Shown here: piece by piece, positions 1 through 7,639 of the stretch
Position numbering within the stretch: position 1 is the stretch's first letter
Layout of the letters: every line of letters begins with the position of its first letter
Assembly (NCBI RefSeq): GCF_900637185.1
Contig: NZ_LR134352.1
Span: forward strand, 3,834,001-3,898,000
Reading direction: 5' to 3'
Source of the DNA: Nocardia asteroides
GTDB taxonomy: Bacteria; Actinomycetota; Actinomycetes; Mycobacteriales; Mycobacteriaceae
DNA length: 64,000 nucleotides
Translations under genes and position numbers: made by a program
Notes under the pieces: model-generated
Told to the model about the DNA's origin: nothing
Database searches by the model: none
Seen by the model: only the letters and a program-made list of their open reading frames with translations

Positions 1-404
1 GGTTGCTGCGCAATATCGACAAGGTCTCGAGCGTGGTGTCCGACAACCAGAACGCCGTACTCCTGCTGCTGACCCGTGGCCAGGCCATCGGCGACGCGGT
101 CGCCCGACGCCAATCGCTGGTCACCGAGCTGCTCGACAGCATCGCCGCGCTCTCGGCGGATCTGCAGGCGATGGGCGTCGAGAACGCCGGACAGCTCGCA
201 CCGTTGATCGCCGATCTCAACACCATGTCGGCGGGCTTGCAGAACAACAAGGCCAATCTGGACAACCTGTTCCAGATCATGCCGGTCACGCTCCGGCAGT
301 TCAACAACTCGCTCGGAAACGGCCCCTACGGGGAGATCTACCTGCCGTGGATGTTCCCCGACAACTGGCTGTGTGCCGTGCAGGCCGTGGAAGGTTGCCG
401 CTGA
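1..404 (+). CDS. MCE family protein, C-terminal part (likely MceC position)
   Basis: The window opens inside this gene; the reading frame is open from the first bases, so the start lies upstream. The visible 133 residues are an alpha-helical tail (repeated Leu/Asn-rich segments) ending in a short tail with two cysteines, typical of the helical domain that follows the MCE domain. Mce proteins form hexameric lipid-transport assemblies in the cell envelope, with YrbE permeases and an MceG ATPase. The stop codon overlaps the ATG of the next mce gene by one base, so they are co-transcribed. The C position is inferred from the three mce genes that follow (D, E, F). Confidence 0.85.
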   Translation, partial: LLRNIDKVSSVVSDNQNAVLLLLTRGQAIGDAVARRQSLVTELLDSIAALSADLQAMGVENAGQLAPLIADLNTMSAGLQNNKANLDNLFQIMPVTLRQFNNSLGNGPYGEIYLPWMFPDNWLCAVQAVEGCR

Positions 405-1498
405 TGCGCACGACATTCGTCCGCCTGGCCGTGCTGGCCGCTGTCGCCGTCCTGGCTGCGGGCTGCTCCGCGCTGCCGCACAGCCTGACCTCGTTGCCGG
501 ACCGGCTGCTCGGCAAGGAAGAGACCATCACGGCGGACTTCGAGAACGTCGCCGGCCTCTACGTCGGCAACGAAGTCTCCGTCCTCGGCATGCCGGTGGG
601 CCGGGTGACCGAGCTCGTGCCGCAAGGAAAGTACGTGCAGGTGCACATGGTCGTCGATGCCGAGGTCGACCTGCCCGCCGACGTGGTCGCGGCGCTGGTC
701 TCGCCCCAGATGATCACTAACCGCCACATCGAACTCACCCCCGCCTACACCGGCGGCCCCACCCTGCCCCGCGGCAGCCACATTCCGTTCGGCCGCACCA
801 GAACGCCCGTCGAGCTGGACCGTATCCTGCGCAATTTCGATGACATCGGAAAGGCGCTGGCGGGCAGCAACACCGACGGCCCGATGGCGAGCCGGGTGCT
901 GTTTCCGCTGCTCGACGGCAACGGTGACCGCATCCGCGAGACCTTGGCCGCGCTCTCCGGGGCCTTCGAGGTGACCTTGGCCAACAAGGATCAGATCTCC
1001 AACGCGATCGTCCGGCTCAACGACGTCACCCAGATCCTCGCCGAGAACGACGCGACGGTCCGCGACTTCAGCGCCCGGCTGACCCAGCTGGTCACCCTGA
1101 TGCGGGAGCAAGCTCCGGGACTCCAGGCGGTCCTCGCCCAGCTCAACGACTTCGTCGCCAACACCAGCGCCGTCGTCGGGGAGAACGAGCAGCCGCTGAC
1201 GGACGCGCTGCTGCGATTGATCACGATCACCGCGCAGATGCGCGACCACGCACGAGGACTCACCGAGGTCGTCGACATCGCCCCGCTGTTCCTCGGCAAC
1301 CTGGGCAACGCGGTGAGCCCCGAAGCCAAGGCCGTTCGCCTGCATCTGCTCACGGACAAGAGCCTGCTCGACAACGAACTGCTCTCGCTGTTCTGCCAGC
1401 GGGTCGAGCTCCGGGCAGACGGCTGCCGAACCGGCAGGCTCGAGGACTTCGGCCCCGACTTCGGGCTGTTCGCCGCGCTGCTGGGGCTGACCCGATGA
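404..1498 (+). CDS. MCE family lipoprotein (MceD-like position)
   Basis: A 364-residue Mce protein. It starts at ATG 404, which shares a base with the upstream stop. A longer frame opens at 347, but only the 404 start begins with a signal peptide. That peptide ends in a lipobox with Cys21 (LAAGC), so this copy is predicted to be lipid-anchored. The MCE domain spans about residues 40-115 and is followed by a long helical domain. In the usual mce order it sits at D; in M. tuberculosis only MceE is the canonical lipoprotein, so two consecutive lipoproteins here are notable. It should take part in lipid or steroid import across the envelope. Confidence 0.88.
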   Translation: MRTTFVRLAVLAAVAVLAAGCSALPHSLTSLPDRLLGKEETITADFENVAGLYVGNEVSVLGMPVGRVTELVPQGKYVQVHMVVDAEVDLPADVVAALVSPQMITNRHIELTPAYTGGPTLPRGSHIPFGRTRTPVELDRILRNFDDIGKALAGSNTDGPMASRVLFPLLDGNGDRIRETLAALSGAFEVTLANKDQISNAIVRLNDVTQILAENDATVRDFSARLTQLVTLMREQAPGLQAVLAQLNDFVANTSAVVGENEQPLTDALLRLITITAQMRDHARGLTEVVDIAPLFLGNLGNAVSPEAKAVRLHLLTDKSLLDNELLSLFCQRVELRADGCRTGRLEDFGPDFGLFAALLGLTR

Positions 1499-2577
1499 GC
1501 CACAGCCTCTCCCGTGCGGCGGTGCTGGCGCTGACGATCTGCTCGGTGGCCGGCTGCACGATGACCGTCGACTCCATGCCCCTGCCCAAACCCGGCCTCG
1601 ACGGCCCCACCTACACGGTCCGGGCGATGTTCGACAACGCGTTGAACCTGCCCGATCGCGCGCACGTGAAGGCAGGCGGCACCGACATCGGCATCGTCAC
1701 CGGCCTCGACACCACCGATTTCGTGGCGACGGTCGAGCTGGAGATCCGCGCGGACGTTCGCCTGCCGCGCGGATCTCGGGCCGAACTTCGCCAGCCGACA
1801 CCGCTGGGCGACATCTATGTCGCGGTCGTGCTGCCCGAACTCCGCCCCGGCACACCGATGCTGGCCGACGGCGACGTCATCGACCAGGACCACACCTCGG
1901 CGGGCGCCTCGGTGGAGGAGCTGATGATGTCGCTGTCGATGTTGCTCAACGGCGGTGCGCTGAGTCAGGTGGCCCGGATCACCAGCGAGTCGAACTCGAT
2001 ATTCGAGGGACGCGGGCCCCAGCTCTCGCATCTGCTCACCGAACTGACCGCGACGCTCACCGCGCTCAACGAACGAACCGGCCAGATCGACGCCGTCCTG
2101 CACGGTCTCGACTCGCTCAGCGTCACACTCAACCAGCGCAGAGCCGAGCTCGGCCAGGCCGCGGACACCTTCCCGCCGCTGATCTCGGTGCTCACCGAGA
2201 ACAACCGTGCCATCACCGAACTCACGACCGAGGTCTCGACCACCCTCGGTGCGCTCGGCGAGTTCACCTCCACCAGCAGCGCGGACTTCGTCGGCCTCTT
2301 CGAGAGTGTGCAGGCCCTGATGTCGGGCTTCACCCAGATGGGCGACCACCTGGCCGGCGCGCTCGACGAGCTGCACGCGTTGCACCCGGCGTTGCTGGCC
2401 ACCACCCAGGGCACGAGCCTCGCGGTCGCGGCGACGGTGTCCTACCTGAGTGTCGGCGCCCTGACCGACCCGCAGGGGAGCAGGCTGCCCGACGGCTCGG
2501 ACCCCGGCGCGTTCCTCGGCAGTCTCGCCGAAGTACTCGCGCGCGTCATCGGCCGGTTGCAGGGAGGCGGGCGATGA
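1495..2577 (+). CDS. MCE family lipoprotein (MceE/LprK-like)
   Basis: A 360-residue Mce protein whose ATG overlaps the upstream stop (ATGA). The N-terminus is a lipoprotein signal ending SVAGC, with Cys21 as the acylated residue. The MCE domain lies at about residues 35-115 and the helical domain follows. Position and lipobox match MceE/LprK of mycobacterial mce operons. It would assemble with the other Mce subunits into the periplasm-spanning lipid channel. The next mce gene overlaps its stop, so translation is probably coupled. Confidence 0.88.
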   Translation: MSHSLSRAAVLALTICSVAGCTMTVDSMPLPKPGLDGPTYTVRAMFDNALNLPDRAHVKAGGTDIGIVTGLDTTDFVATVELEIRADVRLPRGSRAELRQPTPLGDIYVAVVLPELRPGTPMLADGDVIDQDHTSAGASVEELMMSLSMLLNGGALSQVARITSESNSIFEGRGPQLSHLLTELTATLTALNERTGQIDAVLHGLDSLSVTLNQRRAELGQAADTFPPLISVLTENNRAITELTTEVSTTLGALGEFTSTSSADFVGLFESVQALMSGFTQMGDHLAGALDELHALHPALLATTQGTSLAVAATVSYLSVGALTDPQGSRLPDGSDPGAFLGSLAEVLARVIGRLQGGGR

Positions 2578-3848
2578 CCGGATACCGCCGTGGCAGTGTC
2601 CGCTACACGGTAGCCCTCGTCTTCACCTTCGGTGTCTGGTTTCTCGGCCTGGCGCTCGAGGTCGCCGCCGTCTACCTGCTCCGAGCTGCGAGCTGGGCCA
2701 AAGGCCATGTCAACGGCATCGCGGCAGCGGGACTGGTGGCGACACTGATGGTCAGCGGCGGCTATCTGCTCGTCGATGTCGTCCGGGTCGATCCGCTGGG
2801 TGACACCTTCACGGTCCGGGTGGAGCTGGCCGGCTCGGGCGGGCTGCTCGAGCACTCCGATGTCACGTTCCGTGGTGTGCGCGTCGGCACGGTGCGGTCC
2901 TTGGAGCTCTCCGAGACCGGAGTCACCGCGGTGGCCGACATCGATGCCGCCTATCGCGTCCCCATGGGCGGTGTGGTCGTCGTCGCTCGATTGTCGGCCG
3001 CGGGGGAGCAGTACCTCGATATCCGCCCCGATTCCGACGACGGCCCCTATCTGACCGACGGTGCGGTCGTCGAGCGCGACCGGACGTCGACCCCGGTCAC
3101 CATCGACGAATTCCTCACCGATACAGCTGATTTCATCGGCGGCTTGAACCCGCAGCGGTTGAACGTGATCGTCGCCGAACTCGACAAGGCGCTGGCGGGC
3201 GGGCCGGACCAGCTGCGCACGGTGATCAGTGGGATCAGTCAGGCCATGGTGGGAATGACCGAATTGCTTCCGCAGACCCGCAACCTCGTCGAGAAGCTGG
3301 CCGTCATCGCCGAGACGACGTCGCACGCCCAGCCGGACCTGCGCGCCCTCGTCGAGGGGTCGGGAGTGCTGTTCGGGCAGTTCGCCGCCGCGGACCAGGA
3401 GTTGCGGCGGATCCTGGATCTCGGCCCCGGCCAGTTGGCGACGCTGGGCGGCGTGATCGCCGAAACCACCGACCCGGTCACGAATCTGGTGACGAACCTG
3501 CGCGCCATCACCAGGGCCGCCCGCCTGCGCACACCGGCGTTGACCGCGCTGTTCCCGGCATTGCGAACGGGTACCGCCTTGCTCGGAGTTCCCGCGCACG
3601 ACAACGCCTTCCACACGATGGTCGACATCTGGCCGCGACCGTTCTGCGAATACGACACGATCCCGGTCTCGCCCGCGACCCTGTCCGACGGCACTGTCCG
3701 GCTCTACAACTACTGCGTCACCAGCGATCCCGCGCAGCAGATCCGCGGGTCGGCGAACGCGCCACGGCCCGACGCGCCCGACAACACCGCCGGACCACCG
3801 CCGGGTAGCACCGGCGACGAGCGGTCCGTGCCGCTGCCCGGACGTTGA
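2574..3848 (+). CDS. MCE family protein (MceF-like position)
   Basis: A 424-residue Mce protein starting at ATG 2574 in an ATGA overlap. The N-terminus has two hydrophobic stretches (about residues 12-36 and 47-67) rather than one, then an MCE domain at about 75-160 and a helical domain. The C-terminal 40 residues are Pro/Asp/Gly-rich and probably disordered. It is the last core mce gene of the operon. The double hydrophobic N-terminus could be two membrane segments or one re-entrant anchor; sequence alone does not decide. Confidence 0.87.
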   Translation: MTGYRRGSVRYTVALVFTFGVWFLGLALEVAAVYLLRAASWAKGHVNGIAAAGLVATLMVSGGYLLVDVVRVDPLGDTFTVRVELAGSGGLLEHSDVTFRGVRVGTVRSLELSETGVTAVADIDAAYRVPMGGVVVVARLSAAGEQYLDIRPDSDDGPYLTDGAVVERDRTSTPVTIDEFLTDTADFIGGLNPQRLNVIVAELDKALAGGPDQLRTVISGISQAMVGMTELLPQTRNLVEKLAVIAETTSHAQPDLRALVEGSGVLFGQFAAADQELRRILDLGPGQLATLGGVIAETTDPVTNLVTNLRAITRAARLRTPALTALFPALRTGTALLGVPAHDNAFHTMVDIWPRPFCEYDTIPVSPATLSDGTVRLYNYCVTSDPAQQIRGSANAPRPDAPDNTAGPPPGSTGDERSVPLPGR

Positions 3849-3874
3849 AACCACCGCTTTCGAAAGGAACCCCC

Positions 3875-4462
3875 ATGACAGAGACCGAGGAATCGGCGAA
3901 CATCGTGTCAGCGCCATCCGGCGAGTCCACGCCCACCCCATCCACCGGCCGATCACCGCGCCCACGGACCGCCGCGATCGTCGTCGCCCTGGCCGTGGCA
4001 CTGGGCGTCGCCGGGACGGCCGCCGGCGGTTACTTCGGTTGGCGGAACCACCGAGCCGGCGAACTCGAGCGATCGCGCACCGAGGCGCGGGCGGCGGCCT
4101 GTGCCTACGGCTCGGTGTTGTCGACCTACAACGCCGCCGATCTGGATTCCTATTTCGCCGCCGTGCTCGAGCGTGCGACCGGCGCGTGGAAGCAGGAGTT
4201 CGAGTCCACCAGTGCCGACCTGCGGGAGGTGCTGATCCAGGGCCAGGTGCAGTCGACGGCGGGCACCGTGGAGTGCGCGATCGCCACCAGCGGGACCGAC
4301 ACCGCCGAGGCCATCGTCGTCGTCGACCAGTCCATCGCCAGCGTCGGAACCCAGCAGCAGCCCCGCCGTGGTCAGCTGTCGATCACGTTGTCGCTGGCCA
4401 AGTCCGGCGATCGATGGCTGACGAGCAAGGTGTCCTCGCCCCTGCTGCGCACCAACCCGTGA
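3875..4462 (+). CDS. Mce-associated membrane protein (Mas-type)
   Basis: A 195-residue protein with a Pro/Ser/Thr-rich cytoplasmic N-terminus, one membrane helix (about residues 33-56) and an extracytoplasmic domain rich in Ala, Ser and Thr. This is the layout of Mce-associated proteins encoded after mceF, which stabilise Mce complexes. I chose ATG 3875 because GAAAGGAAC precedes it at good spacing; the in-frame TTG at 3845 inside the mceF stop is unlikely. It is the last gene of the mce operon, 26 bases after mceF. Confidence 0.85.
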   Translation: MTETEESANIVSAPSGESTPTPSTGRSPRPRTAAIVVALAVALGVAGTAAGGYFGWRNHRAGELERSRTEARAAACAYGSVLSTYNAADLDSYFAAVLERATGAWKQEFESTSADLREVLIQGQVQSTAGTVECAIATSGTDTAEAIVVVDQSIASVGTQQQPRRGQLSITLSLAKSGDRWLTSKVSSPLLRTNP

Positions 4463-4505
4463 AATCTCCCACTGATCTGTTCCTGCGACAAGGACTGCGC
4501 TGCAC

Positions 4506-5099
4506 ATGGTTTGGCTCGTTCTGCTCGGTTCCGCGCTCGGCGCCCTCCTCGTCGCCGTGGTCGGTGGTCTCGTCGTTCTCATCGTGCTGCAGCGCCGCGC
4601 CGCACGTCTGCTCGGCGCCGCGACCCCGCCGGCCGACGACCGGACGATCCGTCTGCTCGAGTCTCGGCGGCAAACCTTCCAGATGTCGGGAGAGCAGTAC
4701 TTCGCAGCGATGCCCTGGCAAGTGTGGTCCGCCCTCGAAGAGGGTGCGTTCACCTGGATTCCGATGATCGGTGGGGTCACCTACCGTGATCACGATCGTG
4801 GTCCGGGAACGGTGCGCACGCTCGACGCCATCGTCTTCGCGGCCGCCGAACAGGTGACCCGCCGCGATTCGTGCACCCGGCTGAGCGTGGTCGGCATCGA
4901 GACCTCGATCCCGCTGCTGGTCAAGTCCTACATCATGGACTTCCGGCTCACCGAAACCTCCGCGGGCGCCACCGTGCTGCGGTGGACGATCGCCGGCCGA
5001 CCGGCCGTCTTCGCCTTCGTCCCGCTGAGCTGGACCGCGGTCTTCATTCGCCCGTTCGTCCAGGTCGTGCTCAGGAGATGGGCCGGCGACTTCACCTGA
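4506..5099 (+). CDS. SRPBCC family protein with N-terminal membrane anchor
   Basis: A 197-residue protein with one strongly hydrophobic helix at residues 2-30. A domain of about 150 residues follows, with the alternating strands and the 'PWQVWSALEEG' opening common in SRPBCC (START/Bet v1-like) lipid- or polyketide-binding proteins. It follows the mce operon by 43 bases on the same strand and may be read with it, which would suit handling of a hydrophobic ligand near the membrane. No catalytic motif is visible. Ligand unknown. Confidence 0.7.
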   Translation: MVWLVLLGSALGALLVAVVGGLVVLIVLQRRAARLLGAATPPADDRTIRLLESRRQTFQMSGEQYFAAMPWQVWSALEEGAFTWIPMIGGVTYRDHDRGPGTVRTLDAIVFAAAEQVTRRDSCTRLSVVGIETSIPLLVKSYIMDFRLTETSAGATVLRWTIAGRPAVFAFVPLSWTAVFIRPFVQVVLRRWAGDFT

Positions 5100-5190
5100 A
5101 GGTCCCTACGGCGGGCTCGCTCCCGACCCTGACCCGAACGCGACGCACTCGGTCTCGGAACCCGCCCCACCGGTTCCGGTGCCGCTGTAC

Positions 5191-6303
5191 TCATACCGGG
5201 TAGGTGTCGTGGAACGCGTCCCGCACGGTGGCCGCGCCGTGTGCGTCTCGCTTCTCGATACCGGTGAGGATTTCCGACACTCGCCAGTAGTGCGACGGGA
5301 CCAATCGGCCGCCCGTGACCACGCCCAGCGTCACGTTCGCTGCCTCATCGGGTTTGTCGGCGGCCACCAGCGCCAGACCCAGGTCCAGGTTCGCCATGGC
5401 GAGACGGCGTGGACGGACATACGTGGTCCGCTTCAAGTCGGCCACGACGTTGCGCGCGTACACCTCAGCCGCCGGGTCACCCAGCCAGGACAGTGTGGTG
5501 GCGACGTAGGTATCGGCCTTCGACGGGTCATAGCGAAAGTGATGCTCCGGCCGGTCCGGGGTGCGCAGGCCGGACACCAGGCGCGCGACACTGCGCAGCG
5601 CTCCGTAGGTGCCCGCGCTGTCCCCGATACGTGCCAGCGCGCGGCCCTGCTGCGCGGTCGCCTGGATGTAGACCGAACTGTCGGCCGGGGCGATGTCGCG
5701 CGCCGCCTGTGACAACTCGGCCGCTTCGCCGAACTCGCGATGGATGAGGTGCTGCCAGGCGCGTGTTTCCAGGGTCCAGGCCGCGATCTCGGGGTGCTCG
5801 GACTCTTCGGCGATATCGCGCGCGGCGCGCAGCCGGGATGCGGCGGCGGGTAGTTCGTCCAGGTCTATGTGGCACGTTCCGGCCAGCAGTGAGAGCCACC
5901 CGGCGGTCACCAGCAAACGACGGTGCTGCACGAGGGTCATCTGTCCGTTCAGCAGACGGGCGGTGTAGCCCAGGTGCCGGCGTATGCCGACCAGCAGTTC
6001 GGCGGGCGGGGTGGTCGAGTAGGCCGACGCCAGATCGTCCACGGCCATTTCCAGCCGCTCCAGTGTGTCTCCGCCGACGTCGGAGGCCGCGATTCGCTGT
6101 ATCCATTCCTGCCCGGCCCGTTCCCCATCGGCCGGTTCGCCCAGAGTGGCGTGATATGCGGCGGACACCTCGGCAGGTACCGGCCGCTTGCCGGACTCGA
6201 TGAGCGACAGATAGGCGGGTGAGTAGTGCGTCAGCCGGGCGATCTCGCGCAGCCCGACCCCGGCCGCCTCCCGTGCGGCTCTGAGCTGTGCACCCGGTTC
6301 CAT
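5191..6303 (-). CDS. XRE-family helix-turn-helix regulator with helical repeat domain
   Basis: A 370-residue protein. Residues about 5-60 form an XRE/Cro-type helix-turn-helix (REIARLTHYSPAYLSLIESG). The remainder is Ala/Leu/Arg-rich helical repeats like TPR domains, a build common in actinomycete regulators that sense a peptide or partner protein. The ATG at 6303 is the only good start. It is divergent from a set of tiny genes beginning at 6482, a frequent regulator/small-protein arrangement in actinomycetes. An 11-bp-spaced direct repeat lies just upstream and may be its operator. Effector unknown. Confidence 0.85.
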   Translation of the reverse strand: MEPGAQLRAAREAAGVGLREIARLTHYSPAYLSLIESGKRPVPAEVSAAYHATLGEPADGERAGQEWIQRIAASDVGGDTLERLEMAVDDLASAYSTTPPAELLVGIRRHLGYTARLLNGQMTLVQHRRLLVTAGWLSLLAGTCHIDLDELPAAASRLRAARDIAEESEHPEIAAWTLETRAWQHLIHREFGEAAELSQAARDIAPADSSVYIQATAQQGRALARIGDSAGTYGALRSVARLVSGLRTPDRPEHHFRYDPSKADTYVATTLSWLGDPAAEVYARNVVADLKRTTYVRPRRLAMANLDLGLALVAADKPDEAANVTLGVVTGGRLVPSHYWRVSEILTGIEKRDAHGAATVRDAFHDTYPV

Positions 6304-6326
6304 CGTTGCCCTTCGGCTCGGTCAGC

Positions 6327-6346
6327 TGTGAACACTCTGTCAACAC
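6327..6346. promoter_or_regulatory. Direct repeat upstream of the XRE gene, candidate operator
   Basis: TGTGAACAC at 6327-6335 and TGTCAACAC at 6338-6346 repeat with a period of 11 bp, one helical turn, so both half-sites face the same side of the helix. They lie 24-43 bases upstream of the XRE start. Site spacing and position suit autoregulation, but this is inference. Confidence 0.4.
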
Positions 6347-6393
6347 CGTAAGCCTGTGACCACCGATAACGCACGCCTAGCGTTGCATTCAGC

Positions 6394-6442
6394 CCCACCG
6401 CCGGGTATCGAACCGGCCTGGTGCCGGTTCCTCGGCGGTGGG
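6394..6442 (+). ncRNA. Two-tier RNA hairpin in the leader of the small-protein operon
   Basis: An outer 10-bp stem (CCCACCGCCG at 6394-6403 with its complement at 6433-6442), extendable by a G-U and a G-C pair, encloses a 4-nt bulge (TATC). An inner perfect 8-bp stem follows (GAACCGGC 6410-6417 with GCCGGTTC 6423-6430) with a 5-nt loop. No T-run follows, so a terminator is unlikely. It ends 39 bases before the GTG at 6482 and would sit at or near the 5' end of that mRNA. It could be a protein-binding leader, a translational control element or a DNA-level cruciform. Confidence 0.45.
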
Positions 6443-6481
6443 CGCATCCACCCAGAGGCCCAGCAGCACCAGGAGGGGACC

Positions 6482-6628
6482 GTGACGTCGTCCGAGAGAA
6501 CCCGCCCGCTACCCGAACGCACCCCGAAGCCGCTTCAACCGCAACCGCTCGAGGTCGCACCGCCCGAGATCATCCGTCGCCTGCTCGTCGCGCTGGAAGT
6601 TTGGGAACCGCAGTGGAGGGCGTCGTGA
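6482..6628 (+). CDS. Small protein of 48 residues, first of a micro-operon
   Basis: GTG at 6482 is preceded by a very strong ribosome binding site, AGGAGGGGACC. The product starts with Ser/Thr/Arg/Pro-rich sequence, then a short amphipathic helix (EIIRRLLVALEVWEPQW). No family recognised. The overlap of its stop with a GTG (16-codon frame 6625-6675) and then the ATG at 6672 suggests a translationally coupled chain of tiny genes. It is divergent from the XRE regulator at 6303. Confidence 0.55.
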   Translation: MTSSERTRPLPERTPKPLQPQPLEVAPPEIIRRLLVALEVWEPQWRAS

Positions 6629-6671
6629 ACAGCCGGCTTCTATCCCTGACCACACGGCCGCGAAACGCTCC

Positions 6672-6833
6672 ATGACGGTCCGGCCGTCGTCTGATGGATT
6701 GGCGCTGGCCTCGCCGTTCCGGGTGGTCTGCCACGGCTCGCTGGACAACCTCGAAGCATGGCTCGACGCTGCCGAGCAGCGCGACCGCGACCGGCCGCCC
6801 CCGCGCTCGGTCGGTGGGAAGGCAGACGCGTGA
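6672..6833 (+). CDS. Small protein of 53 residues
   Basis: The ATG at 6672 overlaps the stop of a 16-codon frame (6625-6675), and its TGA overlaps the GTG of the next gene, so it sits in a chain of coupled short genes. The product has a compact middle (FRVVCHGSLDNLEAWLDAAEQ) that reads like a small folded domain and an Arg/Pro-rich tail. No family recognised. It is encoded beside an XRE regulator and may be a ligand or antagonist of it; that is inference. Confidence 0.5.
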   Translation: MTVRPSSDGLALASPFRVVCHGSLDNLEAWLDAAEQRDRDRPPPRSVGGKADA

Positions 6834-7021
6834 CCAGCCTGATGTGGATTCTTGTATTCGGCATCCCGACCGCTGTCCTGGTCGCGGCGATCGTCTGGCC
6901 GGAGCGCATCCCGCCGGACCGGACGGTCGATGGCATCCAGCAGCGCCTCGAGTGCGAGGCAGGCGCCACACCGGCTGTCGAATCGGTGCGCGAAGGGTCG
7001 GCGGGGCGGGACAGGCTGTGA
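6830..7021 (+). CDS. Small single-pass membrane protein
   Basis: GTG at 6830 overlaps the preceding stop (GTGA). The 63-residue product starts with a clear membrane helix (residues 4-22, WILVFGIPTAVLVAAIVW), followed by a short hydrophilic tail with one cysteine. It is the last gene of the micro-operon opposite the XRE regulator. Function unknown. Confidence 0.5.
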   Translation: MTSLMWILVFGIPTAVLVAAIVWPERIPPDRTVDGIQQRLECEAGATPAVESVREGSAGRDRL

Positions 7022-7639
7022 GCTCGCACGGAGTGACCTAGCGATATTGCCTCGCCCCACCGACTCTCGCAGGCACCGGCGTGAGCCGGGCACATACCCA
7101 GGTCCGAGATCTGCCGATGACGGTAGAGATCGGCAGACGACATGCAGCACCCAGGACCTGGCGAGCCGGATCTCGGCCGAAATACCAGCTCAGCCAGTAT
7201 TCGGCACGTGGACACCGAAAGACTGCCTCGATCACGGAGCGACCCAGCGCCATTGTCGTCGAATGCCACCGGGGCAAGGAGAGGGATCGGTGACCGAATC
7301 CGATCCGGCACACGCGGGTCACGAAGACGAGCGGTTCGCCCGCGCCGACCGGAGACGCGCACCGCGTTCGACCACGTGTTGTCGACCAGCTACGAACGCA
7401 TCACCCACGATCGCGACGCCTGAACGTCCAAGACCGGCCGACGATTGGTACCTCTCACAGCTGGGGTGTGAGTCGTTCGGTCCACCGTCAGATTTCCGGA
7501 GAATTCTCGTTCGGTCGCGGGCGGGTGGGTGACCATGGCTTCTGGTGCAGTGCCTGACGAAGGGCGCCGTCGCGGCACGGGGCCGGGACGCGTGGGCACT
7601 TCCCGGCAGAGTGGCCGGGCCGAGAGAGGCGCAGTAGAG
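7022..7639. other. Long gap with an inverted repeat and one doubtful ORF
   Basis: About 620 bases with no secure gene. TCTGCCGAT at 7110-7118 pairs with ATCGGCAGA at 7129-7137 (9-bp arms, 10-base spacer); there is no T-run, so it may be an operator or a weak end for the micro-operon. A GTG at 7290 has AAGGAGAGGG upstream and opens an 80-codon frame to 7532, but the protein is Arg/Ser-rich and unconvincing; it may be a decayed gene. The rest should carry the promoter of the acyl-CoA synthetase. Confidence 0.4.

Noticed and set aside
338..1345. Long open frame on the minus strand opposite mce genes
   Set aside because: High-GC shadow frame; rich in Arg, Gly and His with no domain, and mce proteins on the plus strand explain the sequence.
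2442..4001. 519-codon minus-strand frame
   Set aside because: Antisense to two mce genes and rich in Arg/Gly/Asp low-complexity sequence; no start signal or family.
6394..6442. A tRNA or attachment site suggested by the GGTATCGAACCGG-like word
   Set aside because: There is no acceptor stem, anticodon arm or D arm; only a bulged hairpin is supported.
7529..7639. Upstream extension of the acyl-CoA synthetase
   Set aside because: Adds 37 low-complexity residues; ATG 7640 has a better ribosome site and begins the domain.
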